From Bacillota bacterium (GTDB lineage: Bacteria; Bacillota; Clostridia; Lachnospirales; Lachnospiraceae), in NCBI GenBank assembly GCA_023443225.1, contig JAEZVF010000054.1:78211-142210 (forward strand): 64,000 nt of DNA, written 5' to 3'. The notes under the pieces were generated by a model. That model was not told the DNA's origin and did not search any database. It saw only the letters and a program-made list of their open reading frames with translations. The position numbers and the translations under genes were made by a program. Position 1 is the stretch's first letter, and each line of letters opens with the position of its first letter. Positions 25,108-34,794 of the stretch are shown here, in pieces.

Positions 25108-25366
25108 TTTAAATTAGCGCCATGCACCTCCTTGGGCGAAGTAATTGGAGGTTAACGAGGTAGTGAGTTATCGAAAATTCGGCGGATGCTCTCTCATGTA
25201 CTTGGACGTGTGATATGTCAACAAATCTACAGGTAACTGTATCACAAACTGACATAACCAAGAATGAAGTGAATTAATGCACTACTCTGACTTCAAATAT
25301 AGGTTTGAAGTTTAGTTGTGTTGTGAATTCATCTCCCCTATCAATAGGAACCTTGAAAACTAAATA
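25108..25366 (+). ncRNA. glmS ribozyme-riboswitch
   Basis: The sequence has the glmS ribozyme core: the cleavage-site context ATTA-GCGCC (cut between 25116 and 25117), GGGCGAAGT, GGAGGTTAACGAGGTAGTGA, GTTATCGA and ATTCGGCGGATG, then a long P3/P4 region and a 3' AGGAACCTTGAAAACT segment. It lies directly before glmS, with a ribosome site after it. By known mechanism it self-cleaves when glucosamine-6-phosphate binds, so glmS mRNA is destabilised when the product is plentiful. The 3' limit is approximate. Confidence 0.92.
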
Positions 25367-25383
25367 AAAAAGGAGATTATATT

Positions 25384-27207
25384 ATGTGTGGAATTATTGG
25401 CTTTACTGGATATCTAGAAGTTAAAAATGTACTATTGGGAGGCCTGAACGCACTGGAATATCGTGGTTATGACAGTGCTGGAATCGCATATTCCAATACC
25501 ACTGGAATACACACTATAAAAACAGTAGGGAAAGTTTCCTGTCTGCACGAGAAGGTTAACTTATCTCCCGATTTTAACAGCACCTGCGGTATTGGGCATA
25601 CCCGTTGGGCAACCCATGGGGGTGTATCTGATATCAATTCTCATCCCCACTCTTGTGGTAATGTAACACTGATTCATAATGGTATTATTGAAAATTATCA
25701 CGCGTTAGAAACTAGGCTTTCTACTGGTGGTAGAACTCCAATTTCACAAACAGATACAGAAATTGCGGCCATGCTTATTGACAGCTTATATCATGGAGAT
25801 CCAATGGACACCATCAAAAAGGCCATAAAACAATTAGAAGGTGCTTACGCTTTCTGTATCCTATTTGCCGATGAACCAGATGTCATATATTGCTTACGTA
25901 ATGGAAGTCCGTTAGTTGCTTGCCATACCAAAGAAGGGTCTATCATTGCATCGGATATGGTTGCTCTAATTGAGTACTCCAAAGAATATTTCGTATTACC
26001 GGAACAGCATATTGCACGACTTACAAAAGATGGTATTACTGTTACGAATTTAGAAGGTGAAATTGTTGAACCTAAAATGATTTATGTCAATTGGGATATG
26101 ACAGCTGCACAAAAGGGGGGGTATCCTCACTTTATGCTAAAAGAAATTCATGAACAGCCGGAATCTCTTCGTTCTACTATTATTCCAAGAATTAAAAACA
26201 AGCTGCTTCCAGACATTTCAAATGATTCCATCCCTGATACTGTATTCGATGACATAAACCGTGTTATCATCACTGCCTGTGGAACCGCAATGCATGCCGG
26301 CCTTGTGGGTCGAACTATGATCGAAAAATTGCTCCGGATTCCGGTTACTGTAGAAATTGCATCTGAATTCCGTTATCAAAATCCAATTTTAAATGAACAC
26401 ACATTGGTGATAACAATATCACAGTCCGGTGAAACAGCAGATACGCTGGCAGCACTTCGACTTGCAAACAGCAACAAAGCAAAAACCTTATCCATCGTAA
26501 ATGTGAAGGGATCCTCCATTGCCAGAGAAAGTAACTATGTTTTATACACCCATGCTGGTCCAGAAATTGCAGTTGCCAGCACCAAAGCGTATACTGCACA
26601 ATTATCCTGCCTATTCTTACTAACTTTCCAATTTGCACTTGTTAGAGGTATTCTTTCAGAGGCAGAATGTATTGAACAGATGAAGCAATTACAAGAAGTA
26701 ATTCCAGCGGTTGAGAAAACCTTGTTATTAGAAGATAAGTTAAACGAGATCAGCTATGCCTTAGCAAAGGCTGAAGATTTATTCTTCATTGGACGTGGGC
26801 TTGATTATGCATTATCTTGTGAAGGTTCCATTAAACTGAAAGAAATTAGTTATATTCATTCTGAAGCATATGCAGCCGGAGAATTAAAACACGGCACCCT
26901 CTCCCTGGTTACAGAAGGTATTCCGGTCATTGCATTGGCTACTCAAGCCAATGTATATTCTAAAATGATTTCTAATATTCGTGAAGTACGCGCAAGAGGC
27001 GCAATGGTAATTCTTATTACAAATGGTAATGCTGACGTGGATGACTCCATATATAATTATCATATTGCTTTGCCCTTCCAACCGGATAATTTTACACCTT
27101 TTACTGCAGCAGTGGTTTTACAACTGCTTGCTTATTATACATCTGTTCATCGCGGTTTAAATGTAGATCAGCCTCGTAATCTTGCAAAGTCTGTTACCGT
27201 AGAATAA
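25384..27207 (+). CDS. glmS: Glutamine-fructose-6-phosphate aminotransferase
   Basis: A 607-residue enzyme of the usual length. It makes glucosamine-6-phosphate from fructose-6-phosphate and glutamine, the first step of UDP-GlcNAc and peptidoglycan synthesis. Cys2 is the glutaminase nucleophile (MCGIIGF), with GIGHTRWATHGG and HNGIIENY following. The C-terminal part has two SIS sugar-isomerase domains (SQSGETADTLAAL; GRGLDYALSCEGSIKLKE). The C-terminus PRNLAKSVTVE is conserved. AAGGAG precedes the start. It is controlled by the ribozyme upstream. Confidence 0.97.
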   Translation: MCGIIGFTGYLEVKNVLLGGLNALEYRGYDSAGIAYSNTTGIHTIKTVGKVSCLHEKVNLSPDFNSTCGIGHTRWATHGGVSDINSHPHSCGNVTLIHNGIIENYHALETRLSTGGRTPISQTDTEIAAMLIDSLYHGDPMDTIKKAIKQLEGAYAFCILFADEPDVIYCLRNGSPLVACHTKEGSIIASDMVALIEYSKEYFVLPEQHIARLTKDGITVTNLEGEIVEPKMIYVNWDMTAAQKGGYPHFMLKEIHEQPESLRSTIIPRIKNKLLPDISNDSIPDTVFDDINRVIITACGTAMHAGLVGRTMIEKLLRIPVTVEIASEFRYQNPILNEHTLVITISQSGETADTLAALRLANSNKAKTLSIVNVKGSSIARESNYVLYTHAGPEIAVASTKAYTAQLSCLFLLTFQFALVRGILSEAECIEQMKQLQEVIPAVEKTLLLEDKLNEISYALAKAEDLFFIGRGLDYALSCEGSIKLKEISYIHSEAYAAGELKHGTLSLVTEGIPVIALATQANVYSKMISNIREVRARGAMVILITNGNADVDDSIYNYHIALPFQPDNFTPFTAAVVLQLLAYYTSVHRGLNVDQPRNLAKSVTVE

Positions 27208-27304
27208 ATACCTCTGCTTAATTAAAATAGCATACAGTAAGACCTTGAATTATCCTGACTTAAGCATTATAATACTTTGTAACGTTAATGAATTTGGAGG
27301 AATT

Positions 27305-27811
27305 ATGATGGATCAATTTAAAGAGCTTTCACCTACACTTCTAGATAAAAATGCATTCATGCTTGGGAAAGAGTGGATGCTTGTCACTGCAGAAAAAGAC
27401 GGAAAAGTTAATACTATGACCGCTTCTTGGGGTGGATTTGGTATTATGTGGAATAAGAATGTTGCCTTTATTGTACTTCGACCACAACGCTACACCAAAG
27501 AATTTATTGATGCTTCCGATGTTTTTTCACTAAGTTTTTATGATGAAAGTTACCGACAGACCTTAGGATATTTAGGCAAGGTATCGGGTCGAGAGGAAGA
27601 CAAAGTAACAAAATCTGCTTTGACAATAACTCATACGGATGCAATTCCATATTTTGAAGAAGCAAATACAGTACTATTATGCAAGAATCTATTTGCCCAG
27701 ACATTTGAAGAATCCAGTTTTATTGATACTTCTATTTTACCTAGCTCATATCCAAATAAAGATTACCATACTCTATATATTGCTGAAGTAACTAAGGTAC
27801 TTGTAAAATAG
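27305..27811 (+). CDS. Flavin reductase-like (FMN-binding) protein
   Basis: A 168-residue protein of the flavin reductase-like split-barrel family. Visible blocks are MLVTAEKDGKVNTMTASWGG, FIVLRPQRYTKEFIDASDVF, and LSFYDESYRQTLGYLG, all in the usual order. These proteins bind FMN and reduce flavin or serve as nitroreductase-like enzymes; the partner is unknown. Two adjacent ATG codons (27305, 27308) follow GGAGG (27296-27300); the second has the better spacing, so the start is uncertain by one codon. It lies 100 nt after glmS and is followed by a bidirectional terminator. Confidence 0.85.
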   Translation: MMDQFKELSPTLLDKNAFMLGKEWMLVTAEKDGKVNTMTASWGGFGIMWNKNVAFIVLRPQRYTKEFIDASDVFSLSFYDESYRQTLGYLGKVSGREEDKVTKSALTITHTDAIPYFEEANTVLLCKNLFAQTFEESSFIDTSILPSSYPNKDYHTLYIAEVTKVLVK

Positions 27812-27841
27812 CATAAAACAAAATGATACAAAGATATTAAT

Positions 27842-27897
27842 AAAAAAGAACTATGATATCTCATTTGAAATTACATGAGAAATCATAGTTCTTTTCT
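27842..27897. terminator. Bidirectional terminator between flavin reductase and alanine symporter genes
   Basis: A 14-bp perfect stem (27844-27857/27882-27895) with a second inner stem (TCTCAT/ATGAGA). A-run and T-run on the two sides suit both convergent genes. Confidence 0.85.
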
Positions 27898-27914
27898 GAA
27901 GTTTGATATTAATA

Positions 27915-29309
27915 TTATTTTTTTCTGGCAATTAATTTATCAAAAGACACCGTATTCGGGCGTATTTCCTTAGGATTACGAAAGAAATCCGTGGTTAATT
28001 TAGTTATGCTAGTGCTTAAAGCAAATAAAGCAAGTAAGTTTGGAATCGCCATTAATCCGTTAAACAAGTCAGCCAATTCCCAAACAATGTCGATTGCTGC
28101 AACACAACCGACGAATACCAAGATAACAAACACGATTCGATACACCAAAATTGCTGTTTTTCCTGCAATAAATTCCAAAGCCTTCTCAGCATAATAATAC
28201 CATGCAATGATCGTAGCAAATGCAAATAAAACGATTCCTATGGAAACAATATAATCTCCACCAGGAATAGCATTACGAAATGCTGTAAGAGACATTTGAG
28301 TACCATTCATTGTATTATCCGTCCACAATCCACTAGTTATGATGACCAGTGCTGTAATGGTACACATTATAATCGTATCAAAGAATACTTCAAAAGCACC
28401 CCAGCAACCTTGACGAGCCGGATGATCTGTATTGGCACTTGCATGAGCAATTGGAGCACTTCCCAAACCAGCTTCATTGGTGAATACGCCACGGGATACG
28501 CCAATACGAGCTGCATACAGCATCGTTGTACCTACAAACCCACCAATTGCAGCAGAACCGGTAAATGCATCGGATACTATCATTTGCAAGGCAGAAGGAA
28601 TTTTTTCTACATTTATAATCAAAATAACAACTGCTGCCGTAATATATAATACTGCCATAAAAGGCACTAGTTTTTCTGCAACTGTGGCAATACGTTTTAT
28701 ACCCCCTAGGATTACCAGTGCTACCAAGGCAGACAAGACGAAGCCTGTAACATATGTAGGTATATCAAATGCTAATTTTAGTCCTCCTGAAACAGCATTT
28801 GCTTGAACCATATTTCCCACCCCAAAAGAGGCTAATACTGCAAGTAAGCAGAATATAAATGCTGATTTTGTCCAACCAAGTCCTCTGCTGATATAGTACA
28901 TCGGGCCTCCGACATACTCACCAAGTTCATTTTTTTCCCGATATGCCACAGCTAATGTCGTTTCACAATACTTCGTTACCATACCTAAGATAGCAGAGAA
29001 CCACATCCAGAAAATCGCTCCAGGTCCTCCCACGCTAATAGCCACTGCGATTCCAACAATATTTCCGGTTCCCACTGTAGCTGCTAATGCTGTACAAACT
29101 GCTTGAAATGGGGTGATAGTTCCATCCACCGTATTGGTTTGTTTCTTAAAAATAGTTTTTAAAGTGTTACCCATAACGGTTCCAAAATTCGTAAATATAA
29201 CACCTCTAGTTCGTATAGTTAAGTAAATTCCTGTTCCTAACATTAACACAAGCATGGGAATTCCCCAAACGATATTATTATTTAACCATTCAATTATTAT
29301 CATGTTCAT
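27915..29309 (-). CDS. Sodium:alanine symporter family (AGCS) protein
   Basis: A 464-residue transporter with about ten membrane segments that takes up alanine or glycine with sodium. Family blocks are VGTGNIVGIAVAISVGGPGAI, WMWFSAILGMVTKYCETTLAV, EYVGGPMYYI, and NEAGLGSAPIAHA near the middle, which holds substrate- and sodium-site residues. GGTATG-like bases precede the start; a second ATG lies two codons further in. It stands alone, with no amino acid gene beside it. Confidence 0.92.
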   Translation of the reverse strand: MNMIIIEWLNNNIVWGIPMLVLMLGTGIYLTIRTRGVIFTNFGTVMGNTLKTIFKKQTNTVDGTITPFQAVCTALAATVGTGNIVGIAVAISVGGPGAIFWMWFSAILGMVTKYCETTLAVAYREKNELGEYVGGPMYYISRGLGWTKSAFIFCLLAVLASFGVGNMVQANAVSGGLKLAFDIPTYVTGFVLSALVALVILGGIKRIATVAEKLVPFMAVLYITAAVVILIINVEKIPSALQMIVSDAFTGSAAIGGFVGTTMLYAARIGVSRGVFTNEAGLGSAPIAHASANTDHPARQGCWGAFEVFFDTIIMCTITALVIITSGLWTDNTMNGTQMSLTAFRNAIPGGDYIVSIGIVLFAFATIIAWYYYAEKALEFIAGKTAILVYRIVFVILVFVGCVAAIDIVWELADLFNGLMAIPNLLALFALSTSITKLTTDFFRNPKEIRPNTVSFDKLIARKK

Positions 29310-29448
29310 ACCTTCCCTAATCTTACTGTTCTTTTCAAATAGAAAAAACTAAGGTAATTCTTTTCCATACCCTATTTAACACTTTAAAGTAACAAATGTC
29401 AATGTATAATAGTTAATTCGACATTTATACTCCAATTATTAATTGTCG

Positions 29449-30351
29449 TTATATCAAAGGTAGCAATTTGTTTACTTCTTCTATGGTTGCAAATTCTTTC
29501 GAAAATGCACTGGCACTTCCTGCTGCGATACCCATTGTTAAAGCATCTTCATAATTATGATTCTGCAAGTATCCTGCGAGAAAACCAGCCACCATGGAAT
29601 CTCCTGCACCAACAGAATTAACCACGATACCCTTTGGAGCTTTTCTGTCGAAGATGCTTCCGTCTTCTGTAATTAAAATAGCTCCTTCCCCGGCCATAGA
29701 AATCAATATGTTTTGTGCTCCTTCATCCTTAAGTTTAATAGCATGACTGATGAGTTCTTCCCTGCTAGTTAAAGTCTTACCAAAAAGTTCACTTAATTCA
29801 AGATGATTTGGTTTTATAAGAAAAGGTTTGTGTTTTAGTACATTCCTTAATAACTCTTTTGTTGCATCCACAACGAAAAGGACATCCCTGCCCTGTAAAT
29901 ACGTAATTATCTTATCGTATATGTCATTTGATAACGAATTAGGAATACTTCCACATAAAACCAAAACATCACCGGATGTTAATTTATCTAACTTATGAAA
30001 CAAAACGGCTACATCCTTATCTTGGATTTTAGGACCTTGCGCATTTATTTCAGTTTCCTCTTTTGATTTCAGCTTTACATTAATTCTTGACAAACCATCA
30101 GAAAGCCGGACAAAATCTGTATTTAAGTCATATCTCCTAACACTTCGCTCAATTTCATCTCCTGTAAACCCTGCAACAAATCCAAGAGCAATACTGTTAA
30201 TTCCAAGATTTTTTAGCACTATAGATACATTAATTCCTTTTCCCCCTGCCAAAATTTCTTCACGAATTGTTCGATTCACTACACCCAGTTGAAAGTTTTC
30301 TGTCTGCATCACATAATCTAAGGACGGATTCAATGTTACGGTATATATCAT
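29449..30351 (-). CDS. fruK: PfkB-family 1-phosphofructokinase-like kinase
   Basis: A 300-residue ribokinase-fold enzyme of the FruK/LacC type, phosphorylating fructose-1-phosphate or tagatose-6-phosphate. It starts MIYTVTLNPSLDYVMQ as in this group and has LAGGKGINVSIVLKNLG and the C-terminal signature VNSVGAGDSMVAGFLAGY with the catalytic Asp. AAGGAG precedes the start. No PTS, deoR-family regulator or aldolase lies beside it, so the choice between the two substrates cannot be made by context. It is downstream of truA on the same strand with a 37-nt gap, so they may be co-transcribed. Confidence 0.85.
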   Translation of the reverse strand: MIYTVTLNPSLDYVMQTENFQLGVVNRTIREEILAGGKGINVSIVLKNLGINSIALGFVAGFTGDEIERSVRRYDLNTDFVRLSDGLSRINVKLKSKEETEINAQGPKIQDKDVAVLFHKLDKLTSGDVLVLCGSIPNSLSNDIYDKIITYLQGRDVLFVVDATKELLRNVLKHKPFLIKPNHLELSELFGKTLTSREELISHAIKLKDEGAQNILISMAGEGAILITEDGSIFDRKAPKGIVVNSVGAGDSMVAGFLAGYLQNHNYEDALTMGIAAGSASAFSKEFATIEEVNKLLPLI

Positions 30352-30388
30352 TAAGTGTCTCCTTGTTCCATACTATAATTTTAAGCCT

Positions 30389-31135
30389 TTATCTGTATAA
30401 TACTTCCTGTAAGAATAATCCTTTTGCTTCTGCAGTTGTGCCAGCTTTTGTACGGTCTTTACTCTCGATAATTCCTTTCATATCCTCTGGTTCTATGGTA
30501 CCATTTCCTATATCAATGAAAGTCCCTACCATAATTCTTGCCATATTGGGCCAAAAATCATCCGCTTCTATGGTAATGGAAATCTCATCGATACCAGAAT
30601 ATATATCAATAGAATTTATCGTCCTTTCTGTTGATTTCTTCATACGTGGATTATCAGAAAACGATTTAAAGTCGTGCTTACCTAATAGATATTCAACTGC
30701 TTTTTTCATTTTTAAAACATCTAATTTATGAAAACTGTAATAGTTATATTTCCGATCAAATACAGATGGAACTTCTCCCATGGAAATCTTATAAATATAT
30801 CGGAAGGCACTTGCATTAAAACTACTGTGAAATCTTTCTGGAACATCAGCGACTTCTAAAACTGCAATGTCTCTTGGTAAAAATCGATTCAAATAATGTT
30901 TAATCTCATATAATTTCATATTTGTATTAGAATTGAAATTAGCTATCTGTCCATAAGCATGAACACCTGCTTCTGTTCTAGCTGCACCGATGAGATTTAC
31001 CGATTCATTTTCCATTTTACTTAATACGCTTTCTACTTTATCCTGAATGGTTACACTCTTTGGATTACCAGGCTGTTTTTGCCAACCATCGTAACGAGAA
31101 CCATCATATTCCAAAACTAATTTTATATTTCGCAT
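30389..31135 (-). CDS. truA: TruA-like tRNA pseudouridine synthase with Glu at the catalytic Asp
   Basis: A 248-residue member of the TruA family, which makes pseudouridine at positions 38-40 of tRNA. The N-terminus LVLEYDGSRYDGWQKQPG and later YRYIYKI, DFKSFSDNPRMKKSTERTI and FWPNMARIMVGTFIDIGNG fit the family. The catalytic block is AARTEAGVHA (51-60): the normally invariant Asp of RTDAGVHA is Glu55 (codon GAA read directly). So activity is doubtful, or this is a divergent paralogue; other family members elsewhere in the genome are expected. AGGAG precedes the start. Confidence 0.82.
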   Translation of the reverse strand: MRNIKLVLEYDGSRYDGWQKQPGNPKSVTIQDKVESVLSKMENESVNLIGAARTEAGVHAYGQIANFNSNTNMKLYEIKHYLNRFLPRDIAVLEVADVPERFHSSFNASAFRYIYKISMGEVPSVFDRKYNYYSFHKLDVLKMKKAVEYLLGKHDFKSFSDNPRMKKSTERTINSIDIYSGIDEISITIEADDFWPNMARIMVGTFIDIGNGTIEPEDMKGIIESKDRTKAGTTAEAKGLFLQEVLYR

Positions 31136-31341
31136 TCTTACTCCTCTTATTGTTTCTAATTATTTTCATTTGGTAATTTCTATTATTATCTTACAGATTT
31201 CTTTAAAAGTCCAGTAGTTTCATGGTGCTGCATAAAATTACAGCAAATATAATATAAATTTTGTAGATATTTATCCTTTCATAGTGTATACTTTTATATT
31301 AATTGATACTATTATGAAAGAGTGAGGTCTCTAACCGTACC

Positions 31342-32274
31342 ATGCATTTAAGTTTATTATTAACAGAACAAATAGGCAGCATGTTTATCATGCTTTTATT
31401 CGGATTTTTAATGGTTCGCCTAAAATTATTAAACACAGAAGACAGCAAGAAGTTTTCTACCCTTATCCTTTATGTTATAACTCCATGCACATTATTTAGT
31501 GCTTTTCAGATTACATACACTAAAGAAAAACTTACTGGACTTGGAATTGCATTTCTTGCTGCAGCCATAGTTCATATACTTTATATTGTTCTTACCATGC
31601 TATTTCATAAAGTCTTTCATTTCAAGCAGATTGAACAAGCATCATTAGTTTATACCAATGGTGGAAACTTGATCATTCCCCTTGTCAGTGCTGTCCTAGG
31701 TAAAGAATGGGTAATCTTTAGCTGTGCTTACATAACAGTTCTAAATATTTTATTCTGGTCTCACGGTAAGTCGATTATTAGTGGGGTAAAAGGTATTGAT
31801 TTTAAGAAAATCTTATTTAACATTAACATTATTTCGATTATTCTTGGTGCTTTCGTTTTTGTTACCGGTTTGCCGATACCCCCTTTTCTGCAGACTGCAA
31901 TAGAAAACACTGGCTCTATGGTTGGACCATCCTGTATGATTGTAACTGGAATGCTCATTGGTAACATGAAACTGAAAGAAGTATTTTGGCAAAAAAGACC
32001 TTATCTGATATGTTTTTTCAGACTGGTGGTTTATCCATTCCTAGTTGTATTGCTATTCACTGTAAGCAATATCTCCCATATCTATCCAGATGCAGAAAGA
32101 ATACTGATTGTAGTCTTGCTAGCAGCTGCTGCTCCGTCGGCTGCCACTATAACCCAGTTAGCACAATTGTATGACCGAGAACCCGGATATGCGAGCATCC
32201 TCAATGTATTGTCCATATTCTTCTGCATTATAACAATGCCTCTCATGGTAATGCTATATCAGTTCTTAGTATAA
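31342..32274 (+). CDS. AEC family transporter
   Basis: A 310-residue auxin-efflux-carrier-family membrane protein with about ten membrane segments in two halves. It shows FLMVRLKLLNTEDSKKFSTL and YVITPCTLFSAFQ early, YTNGGNLIIPLVSAV in the middle and APSAATITQLAQLYDREPGY near the end, all family-typical. Members export organic acids or similar anions; substrate unknown. It is divergent from truA and followed by a strong terminator. Confidence 0.88.
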   Translation: MHLSLLLTEQIGSMFIMLLFGFLMVRLKLLNTEDSKKFSTLILYVITPCTLFSAFQITYTKEKLTGLGIAFLAAAIVHILYIVLTMLFHKVFHFKQIEQASLVYTNGGNLIIPLVSAVLGKEWVIFSCAYITVLNILFWSHGKSIISGVKGIDFKKILFNINIISIILGAFVFVTGLPIPPFLQTAIENTGSMVGPSCMIVTGMLIGNMKLKEVFWQKRPYLICFFRLVVYPFLVVLLFTVSNISHIYPDAERILIVVLLAAAAPSAATITQLAQLYDREPGYASILNVLSIFFCIITMPLMVMLYQFLV

Positions 32275-32283
32275 TTCGAATGC

Positions 32284-32347
32284 AAAAAAGTCACAGGATG
32301 ATTCTCATGCTACTTCCTTTTATTAGAATCATCTTGTGACTTTTTTT
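32284..32347. terminator. Strong bidirectional terminator after the AEC transporter
   Basis: Arms 32284-32305 and 32325-32346 match 21 of 22, with A-run left and T-run right. It can serve both the transporter and glnN. Confidence 0.9.
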
Positions 32348-32408
32348 ATTTAATAAACGATGTTACATTTTATCTTCTACTTACATCATTATTTTATTTA
32401 CATCATTC

Positions 32409-34514
32409 TTATACTTCAAATAGCATATCACCATAAGATGGAACTGGCCAAACTTCTTTATCTACTATCATCTCAAGAGCATCAATAGGAGCCCTTAACT
32501 CTGCCATAGTTGCAAATACATGATTCCTGAAATAAAACGCCTGCTCTTCGCCTTCCAAGGTTGCAGCTTTATCCACATGTTTTTGAAGGGAACTTAGAGC
32601 GTCTTTTGCTTTCGCCAGCAAGGATGATGTCTCCATTAATAAGCTTTCCTGTACACTTACATTTGTACCAGGCAATGCTGATTTAATTGTATTAATGGAA
32701 GCAGCCAAATCGGTAGCATATTTAATCACCGCAGGTATATATGCTCTGCTTGCCATTTCAATCATTGTCTTTGCTTCGATATTAATTGTCTTTGAATAAG
32801 CTTCATATTCTATTTCGGCACGAGAACGTAGCTCTGCTTCAGAATACACATGAAATTTGCCAAATAAACTAATTGATTTCTCAGATACTAAGGAAGAAAC
32901 TGCTTCTACCATGGATTTGATGTTCGGTAGTCCTCTTCGTTCTGCTTCTGCAACCCATTCATCACAATAACCGTTCCCATTAAATACAACTCTCTGATGC
33001 TCGGTCACTGTTCTCTTAATTAAATCATGTACCGCCATATCAAAATTCTCTGCTTGTTCCAATTCATCTGCCATATCAGAAAGAGCCTCTGCAACAATAG
33101 TGTTTAATATGGTATTTGGTCCTGCGATTGACATAGAGGAACCAACCGTTCTGAATTCAAACTTATTACCGGTAAATGCAAATGGAGAGGTACGGTTTCT
33201 ATCCGTAGCGTCTTTTCTGAATTGAGGGATTGCATGAACACCAATGTTTAATTTACCACCCTGCTTACTACTTGTAGCCTCTCCTGTTTCAATTAATTGT
33301 CTTAATACATCTGTTAATTGTTCACCAAGGAAGACAGAAATAATAGCTGGTGGAGCTTCATTTGCACCCAATCTGTGGTCATTGCCTGGATTAGAAGCAG
33401 ATAACCGAAGAAGATCCGCATGCTTATCAACTGCTTTTAAAATTGCTGCAAGGAAAAGTAAAAATTGAATATTCTCATGAGGTGTCTTACCAGGATCTAG
33501 AAGGTTTTTTCCGGTATCCGTCACCAAAGACCAGTTGTCATGTTTTCCAGATCCATTTACACCTGCAAAAGGTTTCTCATGCAGTAAACATGCCAATCCA
33601 TGACGATTTGCTACTTTTTTCATGCACTCCATAATTAATTGATTGTGATCGGTAGCGATGTTGGCAGTTGCATAAATTGGAGCAAGTTCATGCTGAGCAG
33701 GCGCTGCTTCATTATGCTGTGTTTTAGCTAAAATGCCAAGTTTCCAACATTCTTCATTTAATTCTTTCATGTAGACTGCGATTTTTTCCTTTAGGCAGCC
33801 AAAATAATGATCATCCATTTCCTGCCCCTTTGGAGGCATAGCGCCGAATAAGGTACGTCCTGCATAAATCAAATCATCTCTTTTTAAATAATTAGTTTTA
33901 TCTATTATAAAATATTCTTGTTCTGCACCAACCGAGCAGGTTACTTTATTTATATCCTCATGTCCAAATAATTTAAGAATACGTAATGCTTCTGTATTGA
34001 TTGCTTCCATAGAACGAAGAAGAGGTGTTTTCTTATCCAATGCCTCACCAGTATAGGAGCAAAAAGCGGTTGGAATACAAAGTGTCACACCTGCTGCATC
34101 TTCCCTTAAGAATGCCGGTGAAGTACAATCCCACGCTGTATATCCTCTTGCTTCAAAGGTTGCTCTTAATCCGCCCGAAGGAAAGGAAGATGCATCTGGT
34201 TCTCCTTTAATGAGCTCCTTACCAGAGAACTCCATAATAACTTTCCCATTGGAAGTCGGACTAATAAATGAATCATGTTTTTCAGCAGTAACACCTGTCA
34301 TTGGTTGAAACCAGTGTGTATAATGCGTCGCACCTCGTTCAATTGCCCAATCCTTCATTGCATTTGCTACAACCTCTGCAACTGCAGGATCTAAGTCCTC
34401 CCCATTCTCAATTGTTTTCTTGAGCGCAATATAAGTTTTTTTCGGCAGACATTCCACCATTTTTGCATCATTAAATACGTCAATTCCAAAAATATCAGTT
34501 AGTTTTCCTGTCAT
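32409..34514 (-). CDS. glnN: Type III glutamine synthetase
   Basis: A 701-residue GSIII enzyme, close to the usual 700. It assimilates ammonia with glutamate and ATP. Family marks are HYTHWFQPMTG, VGAEQEYFIID, KTQHNEAAPAQHELAPIYA, GVNGSGKHDNWSL, and NPGNDHRLGANEAPP (ATP and glutamate site). The start at 34514 has AAGGAG 9 nt upstream; a further in-frame ATG at 34616 lies upstream of the terminator and is not used. A terminator 59 nt upstream separates it from glgB or acts as an attenuator. Confidence 0.95.
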   Translation of the reverse strand: MTGKLTDIFGIDVFNDAKMVECLPKKTYIALKKTIENGEDLDPAVAEVVANAMKDWAIERGATHYTHWFQPMTGVTAEKHDSFISPTSNGKVIMEFSGKELIKGEPDASSFPSGGLRATFEARGYTAWDCTSPAFLREDAAGVTLCIPTAFCSYTGEALDKKTPLLRSMEAINTEALRILKLFGHEDINKVTCSVGAEQEYFIIDKTNYLKRDDLIYAGRTLFGAMPPKGQEMDDHYFGCLKEKIAVYMKELNEECWKLGILAKTQHNEAAPAQHELAPIYATANIATDHNQLIMECMKKVANRHGLACLLHEKPFAGVNGSGKHDNWSLVTDTGKNLLDPGKTPHENIQFLLFLAAILKAVDKHADLLRLSASNPGNDHRLGANEAPPAIISVFLGEQLTDVLRQLIETGEATSSKQGGKLNIGVHAIPQFRKDATDRNRTSPFAFTGNKFEFRTVGSSMSIAGPNTILNTIVAEALSDMADELEQAENFDMAVHDLIKRTVTEHQRVVFNGNGYCDEWVAEAERRGLPNIKSMVEAVSSLVSEKSISLFGKFHVYSEAELRSRAEIEYEAYSKTINIEAKTMIEMASRAYIPAVIKYATDLAASINTIKSALPGTNVSVQESLLMETSSLLAKAKDALSSLQKHVDKAATLEGEEQAFYFRNHVFATMAELRAPIDALEMIVDKEVWPVPSYGDMLFEV

Positions 34515-34572
34515 ACTTATAATCTCCTTCCATTTGATAGTTACGATTATTCCTAATTTTAAAACCGACTGT

Positions 34573-34605
34573 AAAAAAAGTGTTCTCAAAAGAAATTGAG
34601 AACAC
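34573..34605 (-). terminator. Terminator upstream of glnN (glgB end or leader attenuator)
   Basis: A 10-bp perfect stem 34580-34589/34596-34605, 6-nt loop, seven U on the minus strand. It lies 190 nt after glgB and 59 nt before the glnN start. A TTTACA/AATAAT promoter candidate overlaps and follows it. Confidence 0.8.
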
Positions 34606-34794
34606 CTTTGCTCCAACGATAAAATTTATTAGAAATACAATACCACCTTTTCATGAAAAAGAAAAGCTTTTTTTTATAATTTTTCAAATTTTTTCAAATT
34701 TATAAAAAAGCATATGCTTTCTTCACTTAAATGTATGCTTATTATCTAATTTATGTTCCTCACAGGCTTTTTGATTCCTGATGCATTATTTAAT

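Noticed and set aside
34515..34794. ANTAR-type or glnA-type RNA element before glnN
   Set aside because: No paired hexaloop hairpins with the A1/G4 pattern and no glnA-motif blocks were seen; only a plain terminator.
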